A stretch of 64,000 nt of DNA from Actinomycetota bacterium (GTDB lineage: Bacteria; Actinomycetota; Coriobacteriia; Anaerosomatales; Anaerosomataceae). The stretch spans positions 124,001-188,000 of the forward strand of contig WSXY01000001.1 in assembly GCA_009773565.1 (NCBI GenBank), written 5' to 3'. A program made the translations under genes and the position numbers. Position 1 is the stretch's first letter; each line of letters starts with the position of its first letter. This document shows positions 1 to 8,667 of this stretch, piece by piece. A model generated the notes under the pieces. It saw nothing but the letters and a program-made list of their open reading frames with translations. It was not told the origin of the DNA and made no database searches.

Positions 1-679
1 CAAGCGCCGCCGGGACGACGCCCGTGCCACCAAGAACGACAGCGTGCGTCGCCCCCGTCGAGCCTATCGCCGCCAACACGCCGGTAGCCGCGGCGTTGTC
101 GTCAATGAGGAAGAGTGGCCGCCCAAGCGCAGCGGCGACCGGTCCCGCAGCTTCGGCGTCAGCAAACCCGCGCCCCGTAGCGACGAATACGGTGCCGTCC
201 CATCCCGGGTTGGCGGCAACCGTCGCCGTGGCTACGGCCGCAGCCGTCTCGTACCGCGTCGAGCCCTCAAGTCTGGTGAAGAGCACGCTGCCCGGAAGGC
301 CGACCCGCAGCGCCGCGAGCACGCCCTCACTCACGGCAGACGATCCCCCGATGACGAACACCTCACTGGCACCAAGACGTACGATCTCGGCAAGCACAGC
401 GGGAGTGAGTCGCGCCGGGTCCGTCAATAGCGCCGGTCCGCCAAGCGCACCCGCGAGGCCGGTGCCCGCGAGCGCATCGGGCCAGTTCAGGCCGCTTGCA
501 AGCACAACGTGCCCCGAGCCTGCGGGGAACGCCGCGACCGAGATGGCGACGGCCGTAGAATAGCGAGTGTCGCCGGCGAAACCCTCTAGGGTGACCGCGT
601 GCGCAGGCGCGGGCGTCGCGAGCGCAAGGGCGCACGCAAGCGCAAGGGCCATGCTCACACGGTGTGCGCTTCGAATCAT
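1..679 (-). CDS. Cell-wall-binding repeat 2 surface protein (C-terminus beyond window)
   Basis: The gene starts inside the window and runs off its left edge, so the C-terminus is missing. The visible 226 residues begin with a signal peptide (hydrophobic run ending ATPAPAHA, about residue 29) followed by repeats typical of the cell wall binding repeat 2 family (PF04122): GDTRYSTAVA, ASGLNWPDALA, VFVIGGSSAVS, then TRYETAAAVA and VVLGGTGVV. Such repeats hold proteins non-covalently on the wall of Gram-positive bacteria; the family does not predict an enzymatic activity. The ATG at 679 is chosen because GGGAGG lies 7 nt upstream; an ATG at 652 is possible but would shorten the signal peptide. It shares its repeat type with the NlpC/P60-like protein at 44726-46225. 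Confidence 0.85.
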   Translation of the reverse strand, partial: MIRSAHRVSMALALACALALATPAPAHAVTLEGFAGDTRYSTAVAISVAAFPAGSGHVVLASGLNWPDALAGTGLAGALGGPALLTDPARLTPAVLAEIVRLGASEVFVIGGSSAVSEGVLAALRVGLPGSVLFTRLEGSTRYETAAAVATATVAANPGWDGTVFVATGRGFADAEAAGPVAAALGRPLFLIDDNAAATGVLAAIGSTGATHAVVLGGTGVVPAAL

Positions 680-702
680 GACGGCCTCCCGCTCTCTGAC
701 TC

Positions 703-1212
703 CTACTGCGTGAGCCCCAGCTTAGGCGCCACCGCATCGGCCCATGCCGCAACGGCGGCGAAGTCACGAAAATCGCCCTCGGGAGCTTTCATTAGCTTCA
801 TGATAAGCCGCTCCGGTAGGGAGAACGTCTTCGGCACGTTCATTCCCGCGAATAGTCCGACGTCGACGGGAACGACTCCTGTCTCGGCGGTGAGCGCATC
901 GGTGTACGCACGAACCTCGTCGGACTTCTCAGGTGATGTACCCATCGTGAGACACGCCGTGAAAAGCGCGGTCGGCTTCGCCCTAAGTGTGTCGGCGTTC
1001 GCCGTCACCCACTCCTTGACGCTCCCGTGCCAGTTGCCCGCACGCACCCCGCTCCCGACGATGATCGCGTCGTAAGCGGAAGGGTCAGGCTTGTCCTCGG
1101 CGGGCCGTACGTCTGCCCTCATGCCAAGCGCCGCGAGCGTCTCGCTGATCTTCTCGGCGATGCCAGAGGTGCACCCGGTCCTTGTCCCGTAGACGACCAG
1201 AACTGTACTCAT
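703..1212 (-). CDS. Flavodoxin-domain protein (HemG/flavodoxin_5-like)
   Basis: 169 residues. The N-terminus has a beta strand followed by YGTRTGCTSGIA (about residues 8-19), the FMN-phosphate loop of flavodoxins, and a second strand DAIIVGSGVRAGNWHGSV that resembles the FMN-isoalloxazine region of the HemG/menaquinone-dependent protoporphyrinogen dehydrogenase-like flavodoxins. Likely a small cytoplasmic FMN electron carrier; the exact partner cannot be read from the sequence. The ATG at 1212 has GGGAG about 6 nt upstream and is preferred to the ATG at 1224. The next gene downstream on the same strand is the surface protein at 1-679, 23 bp away. HemG activity is only one possibility, since many members have no known substrate. 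Confidence 0.8.
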   Translation of the reverse strand: MSTVLVVYGTRTGCTSGIAEKISETLAALGMRADVRPAEDKPDPSAYDAIIVGSGVRAGNWHGSVKEWVTANADTLRAKPTALFTACLTMGTSPEKSDEVRAYTDALTAETGVVPVDVGLFAGMNVPKTFSLPERLIMKLMKAPEGDFRDFAAVAAWADAVAPKLGLTQ

Positions 1213-1290
1213 GGCTGCTCCCATCTCACGAACCGGACATGGCGCATGCCCGTCATAAGGGTAAGTATACTTGCGACTGAGGAGGCGGCC

Positions 1291-1734
1291 ATGTTCACAC
1301 GCACCATCGTGACACTCACAGCTCTTGTTCTTGCCATGGCACTCGTGGGGTGCACCTCATCTCCCACTTCTAAGCCAATCACGAACACCCCACCTCCTGC
1401 GGTCGAGACGCCCGCTACCGGAACCAGACTTGCACCCGGCATGTACGACATGCAGGGCGGAACCGTACAGGCAATCGGCACGCTCGAGTACCGCGATATC
1501 GAGGGCGGCGTCTGGGCCATCATCGGCGGCACCCAGGCCGACGGCAACCTCGGTGAAACGGTCGCGGTCATCGCCAATGCCGCAGAGTTCTCGGGTCAGC
1601 TGAAAGCGCTCACCGGCAAGACCGTCATCGCGATCGGACGACGTGCCGGTGGTATGTCGATCAGAATGGCCGGCCCCGAGATGGTGCTCGAGTCCATCAG
1701 TGAGATAAGCGATACGCCGGGACCTGCCCAGTAG
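1291..1734 (+). CDS. Small lipoprotein, unknown function
   Basis: 147 residues with a lipoprotein signal peptide: hydrophobic stretch LTALVLAMALVG followed by the lipidation cysteine at about residue 20 (lipobox ALVGC). A Pro/Thr-rich linker follows (TPPPAVETPATG), then a domain of about 110 residues with alternating beta-strand pattern. The start at 1291 has a strong GAGGAGG ribosome binding site; an upstream in-frame extension lacks one. I do not recognise the mature domain. It is transcribed divergently from the flavodoxin gene and is expected to sit on the outer face of the membrane. Confidence 0.75.
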   Translation: MFTRTIVTLTALVLAMALVGCTSSPTSKPITNTPPPAVETPATGTRLAPGMYDMQGGTVQAIGTLEYRDIEGGVWAIIGGTQADGNLGETVAVIANAAEFSGQLKALTGKTVIAIGRRAGGMSIRMAGPEMVLESISEISDTPGPAQ

Positions 1735-1830
1735 ACTCGTATAGAGCGGCCGGCCAGAACCCGATCACCCCGATTTTCGGGCTAGCAACAACTCCCGCTA
1801 TCTGTGAGCATCTTTGCGGGAGGTGTTCTG

Positions 1831-2529
1831 GTGTCGCATCTAACAAGTTCCGTGCTGATCATCGATGACGACTACTACGCCCGGGAGGCATTGGCGCTTC
1901 TGCTCGCTCGCGACGAGCGGACGCGCGTCTGGGACAGCGCCGAAAGTATCGATGCGGCCCTCCTGCTTCTTGAGCGAACACCCGGTCCCGGACCCGACGT
2001 CATCTTGCTCGACGTGCAGTTCGGCGCTGACGCCCGCGCGGGCATCGATGCACTCCCTGCGCTCGCCTCGGCATGCACCGGAGCGAGGGTCCTCGTGACT
2101 TCCGTACTGCGCAACGAGGCCACCGTGCTTGCAGCTGTGAAGGCCGGCGCAGATGGCTACGTGTGGAAGAACGAATCTGGCTCGGGCATCGCCTCGGCAG
2201 TCTGCAGGCTCACCGAGGGACGCTTCGTCATGACGCCGAGCATCGCACAGGCTGCGCTCGGCCAGGCGCAGGCCGCCCGCGAGTACGCGATCGAGGTTCT
2301 CGGTACCGAACCGCAGTACGCCGATCTGACGTCGGCGCTGAAGCGCACGCTCTATCTGTTCTGCCTCTGCGGCATGTCCGTTCGAGAGATCGCGCTTGAG
2401 CTGCAAGTCAGTCAGCACACCGTGTCGTCTCGCATCAAGGCGGCCTACCAGATCATCGACGCGGGATCCCGTCAGGAAGCATTCGCGCGGCTCGTCAGCC
2501 GTGCCGATCCGGAGGTGGAGCTACGATGA
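1831..2529 (+). CDS. LuxR/NarL-type response regulator
   Basis: 232 residues. Receiver domain with acidic pocket D12-D14, phosphoacceptor D61 (VILLDV), switch threonine T90 and conserved lysine K113 (GYVWKNE). A LuxR-type helix-turn-helix occupies about residues 170-225 (MSVREIALELQVSQHTVSSRI). The GTG at 1831 is preferred because GGGAGG ends 7 nt upstream; the in-frame GTG at 1804 has none. It overlaps the following histidine kinase by 4 nt (ATGA), so the two form one transcription unit and presumably a phosphorelay pair. The signal and target genes are unknown; nearby candidates are the EamA exporter and the lipoprotein at 1291. Confidence 0.9.
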   Translation: MSHLTSSVLIIDDDYYAREALALLLARDERTRVWDSAESIDAALLLLERTPGPGPDVILLDVQFGADARAGIDALPALASACTGARVLVTSVLRNEATVLAAVKAGADGYVWKNESGSGIASAVCRLTEGRFVMTPSIAQAALGQAQAAREYAIEVLGTEPQYADLTSALKRTLYLFCLCGMSVREIALELQVSQHTVSSRIKAAYQIIDAGSRQEAFARLVSRADPEVELR

Positions 2530-3929
2530 ACGCTCACCACGAGAGCACGAAGATGACTGTTGCGCGGGTCGTAATCGCCTTGTCAGGCTTCGCAATCCTT
2601 GCCGGCATGAGTGTTGCCGACCCGGCCGGAGGGTGGGCCGCCGGATCGACTGGCGCCGGACTCTTGGCAATCATGCTCGCCTTCTCACTCGCGATCGATG
2701 CGTGCCTGAGGTGGTTGAGCGGAGTACGTGGTTGGCCCCTCGCGACCGGAACGGCAAGTATGGCGAGCGTCTGGTTCATTTCCTTCGCCGTAGCACTCGC
2801 GCACAACCTGAGCTACATGGTTCCCGGCGGCGGCTGGCTCACCCCGGCGACAGCGCTGCTCGCAATCACACTGGCTGTCGTCTTCGCCGCCGCGGTTCTC
2901 CCCTCGCCCGCAGCCATAACAACGTGGCTTGTCGTGGCGGGGGTATTCGGCCTTTTCGGGGGCGTCGGGACGGGGCTGTTCGTCTTTGAAGACGAGCTCT
3001 GGTATCGCATCACTTTCACGGCGATCACGCTCCTTGCGATGGGTATGCTCGGTCTCTACGTACGCCGCGCGCTCCGCAAACCCGGCGCTCTGGCCCGACG
3101 TATCGGCACGGTCTTCGTACTGACAGCGATTGTGGTTGCTTACTCGGTAGCGCTTGCTGCCTTGCCGACTACGTTTCTCGCAATCACAACCGCAATCGCC
3201 GGGGGACTCCAGGGCGAGGGAATCGCGCAGTCCGTGGCCGAATCGGTCTCGATGGTGTTCCCCTGGATCTATCTCGGCGTGCTACTGCCGCTCTCTGCGG
3301 CGCTGCTCGCGTTCGAACGCCGAGATGCCGTGCTGGCACGGGCAGCCGCCGGCAGCGAACGCGCCCGGCTCAACCGGGATGCGCACGACCGCGTCTACAA
3401 CCGGCTGACCGCGCTCGCGAACCGGATGCTGGCCGAAGGTCGCCCTGCAAACGAGCCTGCGGAAGTGCGCGCAACCGTCGCGGAACTCCAGCACATCCTC
3501 GGTGACGCGCCGGCAAGCGCTTCCGAGCAGGGAGTCCCCCTCGGCAGCCTGCTCGAAGACCTGCGCGACGACGCCCCGCGGCGCTGGAATGTCGAGGTGA
3601 CGCTCGAGGGTGAGGGTCTCGCAACGATTACCGATCCCCGCGTGGGCTGGGAGCTCCTGTGCATCGCCGAGGAAGCTATTGCGAACTCCTCTGTGCACGG
3701 GGCGGCTTCGACCGTGACTGTGCGAATAGACGTCGACGCGAGCGGAGTCGTGCTCCTGATCGCCGATGACGGCAGCGGCGTTGGCACGAGATTCGATTCG
3801 ACGCAGTTGCCCGCAACCTCGACCGGTATCCGCGGGATGATTACCCGCACGGCTGCGCTCGGCGGGACGCTTACCGTAGAGTCCGGTGCCGCTGGCGGCA
3901 CGTTTGTTACGGCGAGAGTTCCCCTCTAG
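2526..3929 (+). CDS. NarL-family sensor histidine kinase
   Basis: 467 residues. The first about 265 residues form a multi-helix membrane domain without a recognised sensor module. A cytoplasmic HisKA_3-like segment follows, with the candidate phosphoacceptor H287 in RDAHDRVYNRL, a diverged version of the usual RELHD box. The HATPase region has the N box (EEAIANSSVHG), the G1 box (ADDGSGVG) and a C-terminal G2-like TGIRGM plus GGTFVTARVPL. It is translationally coupled to the response regulator upstream. The ligand is unknown; the many helices suggest sensing in or at the membrane. Confidence 0.88.
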   Translation: MNAHHESTKMTVARVVIALSGFAILAGMSVADPAGGWAAGSTGAGLLAIMLAFSLAIDACLRWLSGVRGWPLATGTASMASVWFISFAVALAHNLSYMVPGGGWLTPATALLAITLAVVFAAAVLPSPAAITTWLVVAGVFGLFGGVGTGLFVFEDELWYRITFTAITLLAMGMLGLYVRRALRKPGALARRIGTVFVLTAIVVAYSVALAALPTTFLAITTAIAGGLQGEGIAQSVAESVSMVFPWIYLGVLLPLSAALLAFERRDAVLARAAAGSERARLNRDAHDRVYNRLTALANRMLAEGRPANEPAEVRATVAELQHILGDAPASASEQGVPLGSLLEDLRDDAPRRWNVEVTLEGEGLATITDPRVGWELLCIAEEAIANSSVHGAASTVTVRIDVDASGVVLLIADDGSGVGTRFDSTQLPATSTGIRGMITRTAALGGTLTVESGAAGGTFVTARVPL

Positions 3930-4025
3930 AGCGACGTGCAGCGGCGGCGCACGCGGTTCCCTATTCCGCTACACTTCTGGTCGCTCACCTTCGCCCTATC
4001 AGACCGCGTAACGTCAGGAGCCCGT

Positions 4026-4982
4026 GTGTCGTCCTCGCGATTGACCGGTCGCATCATCCCGCTCTTGTGCCTCTTGGGCGCCGTGATGTTCTGGGGCACA
4101 AGCTTCGCCGCGACCAAGACTGCACTCGACAGTTTCAGTCCGATGACGGTCATCTGGCTGCGGATGGCGCTGGCCACGCTCATCTTCGCGCCTACATGGT
4201 TCTTCATCCCGAAACCGGCGTACCAGCGCGGTGACGTGAAGTGGCTCGCGCTCATCGCACTTCTGATGCCGTGCATCTACTACCTCGCCGAGGGCTACGC
4301 AATCCGCTTCACAACCTCGAGCGCCGCCGGTGTCATCTCGGCAATCGTGCCGCTCCTTGTGGCCGCGGGCGCATGGCTGTTCCTGCGAGAACACCTCTCA
4401 CTCCGTTCAGGCGTGGCAATCGCGATTTCGCTCGTCGGCGTCGCAATGCTTTCGGTGGGAGGCCAAACGCAAGCCGCAGCCCCGAACCCCGTGCTCGGCA
4501 ACGTGCTTGAGGTCACCGCCATGGCGTGCGCGGCCGGATCGATGATCGCGATCAAGCACCTCTCGTCTCGCTATAATCCCTGGTTCCTGACCGGTATGCA
4601 GGCCGTTGTGGGCGCGGTGTTCTTCCTGCCAGGCGCCATCGCCAGTGGACCCGCAAGCTGGGCGGACGCCTCCCCGCTCGCTTGGGTGAGCGTCGCCTAT
4701 CTCGGCACCGTCGTGTCGATCGGGGCGTTCGGCCTCTACAACACCGCAGTCGTACAGATGCCCGCGAACCGGGCCGCACTGGCAATCAACCTCGTGCCCG
4801 CTGTGGCGATACTGTCTGGATGGCTGGTACGCAGCGAGTCGCTTTCGGGATTACAGCTGGCAGCCTGCGCGATCATCGTGGGTGCGGTGGTGCTTTCCGA
4901 GACGGGCACGGCTCCACTTGCGCCCTCGGAAGCGATTGCCGCCGCCGGGTTTGCTGCCGCGTCGAAGCCAGACGGGGAGTAA
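4026..4982 (+). CDS. EamA/DMT-family transporter
   Basis: 318 residues built from two EamA (DUF6) repeats with about ten transmembrane helices. Recognisable family signatures are FWGTSFAATKTALDSFSPMT near the N-terminus and, in the second half, LAWVSVAYLGTVVSIGAFGLYNTAV followed by ANRAALAINLVPAVAILSGW. Members of the drug/metabolite transporter superfamily export amino acids or other metabolites; substrate cannot be predicted. The GTG at 4026 with AGGAG 5 nt upstream is preferred to a start at 3936, which would overlap no ribosome binding site and add a non-conserved leader. It is convergent with purB. Confidence 0.88.
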   Translation: MSSSRLTGRIIPLLCLLGAVMFWGTSFAATKTALDSFSPMTVIWLRMALATLIFAPTWFFIPKPAYQRGDVKWLALIALLMPCIYYLAEGYAIRFTTSSAAGVISAIVPLLVAAGAWLFLREHLSLRSGVAIAISLVGVAMLSVGGQTQAAAPNPVLGNVLEVTAMACAAGSMIAIKHLSSRYNPWFLTGMQAVVGAVFFLPGAIASGPASWADASPLAWVSVAYLGTVVSIGAFGLYNTAVVQMPANRAALAINLVPAVAILSGWLVRSESLSGLQLAACAIIVGAVVLSETGTAPLAPSEAIAAAGFAAASKPDGE

Positions 4983-5015
4983 CACGCTCCTGGAATCAGG
5001 AATAGTCCGGGGTCG

Positions 5016-6341
<1,326 letters not shown>

Positions 6342-6413
6342 GAAGGGTGCCCCCTGAGGTTGCGGTCGTCGTGTGCACCCATTATCGCCGAGGAGCGCCG
6401 CAGGGTCACGCGC

Positions 6414-6923
6414 CTACCGCAGGCGGATATCCAGCAGACACCGCTCGCCGTCCGGCTGACCGAGGCGCTCGAGAATCTCGATGTCGAGTCCGGCGCCCTC
6501 AAAGGTGCCTTCGTCGACGGCGGCGGCGATGCCACACAGGACGTCGATCTCGTACTCCGGCACGCCGTGCTCACGCCAAGCCTCCACGAGCGGGCACGCG
6601 GTCATTCGCAGCACGATGCGGCTCGTTCCGAGTTCCTCGACGCCGGGCTCGAAGAGCTCGCCGCCACACGGGGAACCGTCACAGAAGAGCGCGCCAATCT
6701 CCTCCATGTCGCCTTCCTCGGCGGCCTCGCGATACTTCTCGCCGATCTCGACGCCCCGGTCATAGATGGCGCGCCGCATCAGTTCGATGGCCTGTTCGGG
6801 GCCAAGTTCCTCTGCGAGCGTCTGGTAGAGGTGCAGGTACACGAGCGCGCGGTTCGCGAACGAGGCGCGCGTCTCGGCTTGAGCGATATCGAGCGGGGTG
6901 GGGCTGCCACTGGCTGCGCTCAT
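6414..6923 (-). CDS. L-2-amino-thiazoline-4-carboxylate hydrolase-like protein
   Basis: 169 residues. The pattern of an N-terminal helix bundle (RALVYLHLYQTLAEELGPEQAIELMRRAIYDRG), a central ALFCDGSPCGGELF segment and a C-terminal CPLVEAWREHGVPEYEIDVLCGIAAAVDEG matches the L-2-amino-thiazoline-4-carboxylic acid hydrolase family (PF14196), which in anaerobes is often of unknown substrate. Conserved cysteines are present in FCDG, SPCGG, ACPLV and VLCG. ATG at 6923 with AGGA about 6 nt upstream is chosen. It lies upstream of purB on the same strand, 72 bp away, and divergent from the toxin-antitoxin pair. The family name should not be taken as proof of thiazoline hydrolysis. Confidence 0.65.
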   Translation of the reverse strand: MSAASGSPTPLDIAQAETRASFANRALVYLHLYQTLAEELGPEQAIELMRRAIYDRGVEIGEKYREAAEEGDMEEIGALFCDGSPCGGELFEPGVEELGTSRIVLRMTACPLVEAWREHGVPEYEIDVLCGIAAAVDEGTFEGAGLDIEILERLGQPDGERCLLDIRLR

Positions 6924-7046
6924 GGGTTCCTCGCATTCGTTTCGGGCGGCCGGCTCCGTAGATGGCCGCACGCCAATCATCGCACATGCCCGAAAGCCTG
7001 GACGTATGCTGACAAAGACTCCTGGGACAAGACTCACTCTTTTTTG

Positions 7047-7082
7047 TTGTCATTCACTACATATCAGTTGTACAGTAGTCCT
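7047..7082 (+). promoter_or_regulatory. Likely leaderless promoter and inverted repeat before mntA-like gene
   Basis: A -35 like TTGTCA (7047-7052), 18-bp spacer and -10 like TACAGT (7071-7076) place the transcription start at about 7083, the A of the ATG, so the mRNA would have no leader; no ribosome binding site is visible. ACTAC (7056-7060) and GTAGT (7075-7079) form an inverted repeat around the spacer/-10, a plausible operator for the HTH domain of the first gene. Inference from pattern only. Confidence 0.45.
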
Positions 7083-7661
7083 ATGACATCACTACTCAAT
7101 ATCGGACCGCATCTCATCGCCACCCGACGCATCAACGGAATATCGCAGCGGGAACTTGGCGTTCGTCTCGGCGTTCGTCAGCAGCAAGTTGCCCGCTGGG
7201 AGGCGACTGGCTACCGAACCGCCAGCCTTGCACACGTCGCGGCGGCCGCAGCTGCTCTCGGCTGTAATCCGGGCGCCATTGCCACACCGCTCGCCAACAC
7301 CCCGCTTGCTGCCGAGGCTCCCGCCACGTACGCCGTCGATTCGAGTTCCGCAATGACCCCTGTTCGTGACCTCGGCGAGATCGCTGCTCGCGTCCGCGCA
7401 CACGGCGATGCACTCCGCGACCGCTACACCATCACGCGCGTTGGCGTATTCGGATCGTTTGCGTCCGGCGAACAGACGCCACTCAGCGACGTGGACATCG
7501 TCGTGGACATCGAGGATCCGGGCGGCTTCCGTTTCATCGAGGCCGCCGACTTCACAGAGGAGATTCTCGGGCGAAGAGTGGACATCGCACGACCGCACCT
7601 ACTCAAAGATCGGCTTCGCGACCGCGTGCTGGAAGAGGTCATCTATGTCTGGTCAGCGTGA
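7083..7661 (+). CDS. HTH-MNT fusion: MntA-like antitoxin nucleotidyltransferase
   Basis: 192 residues. An Xre-like helix-turn-helix occupies residues about 8-60 (NGISQRELGVRLGVRQQQVARWE), a variable linker follows to about 95, and a minimal nucleotidyltransferase domain fills the rest with the motif GSFASGE (124-130) and SDVDIVVD (135-142), carrying the metal-binding aspartates. MNT proteins of HEPN/MNT modules neutralise their HEPN partner, in studied cases by adding AMP to it. The fused DNA-binding domain suggests direct autoregulation, which stand-alone MntA lacks. Its 3' end overlaps the HEPN gene by 17 nt. No ribosome binding site is seen and a promoter is placed to give a leaderless message. 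Confidence 0.85.
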   Translation: MTSLLNIGPHLIATRRINGISQRELGVRLGVRQQQVARWEATGYRTASLAHVAAAAAALGCNPGAIATPLANTPLAAEAPATYAVDSSSAMTPVRDLGEIAARVRAHGDALRDRYTITRVGVFGSFASGEQTPLSDVDIVVDIEDPGGFRFIEAADFTEEILGRRVDIARPHLLKDRLRDRVLEEVIYVWSA

Positions 7662-8010
7662 CGAGTCGCTCGTGCTCGATGACATCATCGACGCCGCAAG
7701 GCGCCTGATTGATCTTGGAAGCGACGTACCGACCGCCACGATCGGCCTGGACCGTGATCACAACGAGATGATTCTCTGGAATCTCGTCGTTCTCGGCGAG
7801 GCGACCAAACGACTGGACGCGAGCACGCGCGCGCGTTTCACACAAGTGCCCTGGAGCAGCGTGGCTCGCACGCGCGACCGCGTCACCCATCACTACGAAG
7901 GCATCGACTGGGAGACGGTGGGTCAGATCATCGACATCGATCTTCCCGTTGTCCTCAAGCAACTCGTGGCTATTCGTGATACCTTGCGCGCGGAGTTTGA
8001 CGCTACCTGA
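7645..8010 (+). CDS. HEPN-domain toxin, HepT-like (DUF86)
   Basis: 121 residues, the usual size for HepT/DUF86. The HEPN RNase motif RX4-6H is present as R77-DRVT-H82, followed by HYEGID, which matches the R-N-x-x-x-H-x-Y type active site of HepT toxins. Helical throughout, with WNLVVLGEATKRLD in the middle as in other family members. Toxins of this family cleave RNA; the partner MNT protein is encoded immediately upstream with overlapping reading frames, so the pair is translated together. ATG at 7645 has GGAAGAGG upstream. Function is inferred from family and context. Confidence 0.88.
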   Translation: MSGQRDESLVLDDIIDAARRLIDLGSDVPTATIGLDRDHNEMILWNLVVLGEATKRLDASTRARFTQVPWSSVARTRDRVTHHYEGIDWETVGQIIDIDLPVVLKQLVAIRDTLRAEFDAT

Positions 8011-8114
8011 GGCAGCGTGGGTCGCTTTGACTCCGAGGCGCTCGCCTGCCGCGCTGACGGGTACGTATCCTTCATGGCTTCCTGTCGTACGAGATCTCCG
8101 AGGAGGGATCGGCC

Positions 8115-8588
8115 ATGTTCGAGGCGTCGATCAAACGAACCTACCCCATGACTGTCGCGTTCATCTCGATGCGCGGCCCGTATGCACAGATACCGGCGGC
8201 ATTTGGCCGCCTGTACGCCTGGATTGCTGAGCGGGCGATGATGCCCATGGGCATGCCGGCCGGCGTCTACCTGTGTGACCCGGCGACGACACCCGAGGCA
8301 GAGGCTACCTGGGAACTCTGGGCTCCGATTGCCGACGGAACGCCGCCTTTCGATACGGATGACAGCAGCATCGGCGTGAAGGCCATACCCGCAGGAACGG
8401 TCGCATCCGCGATGCATAAGGGCCCGTACGATGAGATTGCGCCGACGTACGAAGCACTCGCCGCGTGGATCATCGAGAACGGCTACATCGTCGCCGGCGC
8501 TCCTCGCGAGATCTACTACTCGGATCCGGATGAGGTCGCAATCGAGGACACGCTCACCGAGGTGCAGTTCCCGGTACAGTCGGCATAG
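8115..8588 (+). CDS. GyrI-like small-molecule-binding domain protein
   Basis: 157 residues, a stand-alone GyrI-like/AraC effector-binding domain (PF06445 type), lacking a DNA-binding region. The two-fold beta-alpha-beta pattern is visible as MTVAFISMRGPYAQIPAAFGRLYAWIAE in the first half and TVASAMHKGPYDEIAPTYEALAAWIIENG in the second, followed by the family's PREIYYSDPDE. Such proteins bind hydrophobic or cationic ligands, and some hydrolyse electrophiles. A strong GAGGAGG ribosome binding site precedes the ATG. It has its own short transcription unit ending near the hairpin at 8618-8646. Confidence 0.85.
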   Translation: MFEASIKRTYPMTVAFISMRGPYAQIPAAFGRLYAWIAERAMMPMGMPAGVYLCDPATTPEAEATWELWAPIADGTPPFDTDDSSIGVKAIPAGTVASAMHKGPYDEIAPTYEALAAWIIENGYIVAGAPREIYYSDPDEVAIEDTLTEVQFPVQSA

Positions 8589-8617
8589 CGGCCACACGAC
8601 CGCTCACAAGAACGTAA

Positions 8618-8646
8618 GGGGCGCCGCCCTTCTCGGACGACGCCCC
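8618..8646. terminator. Candidate hairpin terminator between convergent genes
   Basis: GGGGCG (8618-8623) pairs with CGCCCC (8641-8646), with additional CCG/CGG pairing inside. It lies between the GyrI-like gene (+) and the MacB-like permease (-). No clear T-run follows on either strand, so termination is uncertain. Confidence 0.4.
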
Positions 8647-8667
8647 AAGAAGCTCTGGACGTACCGC

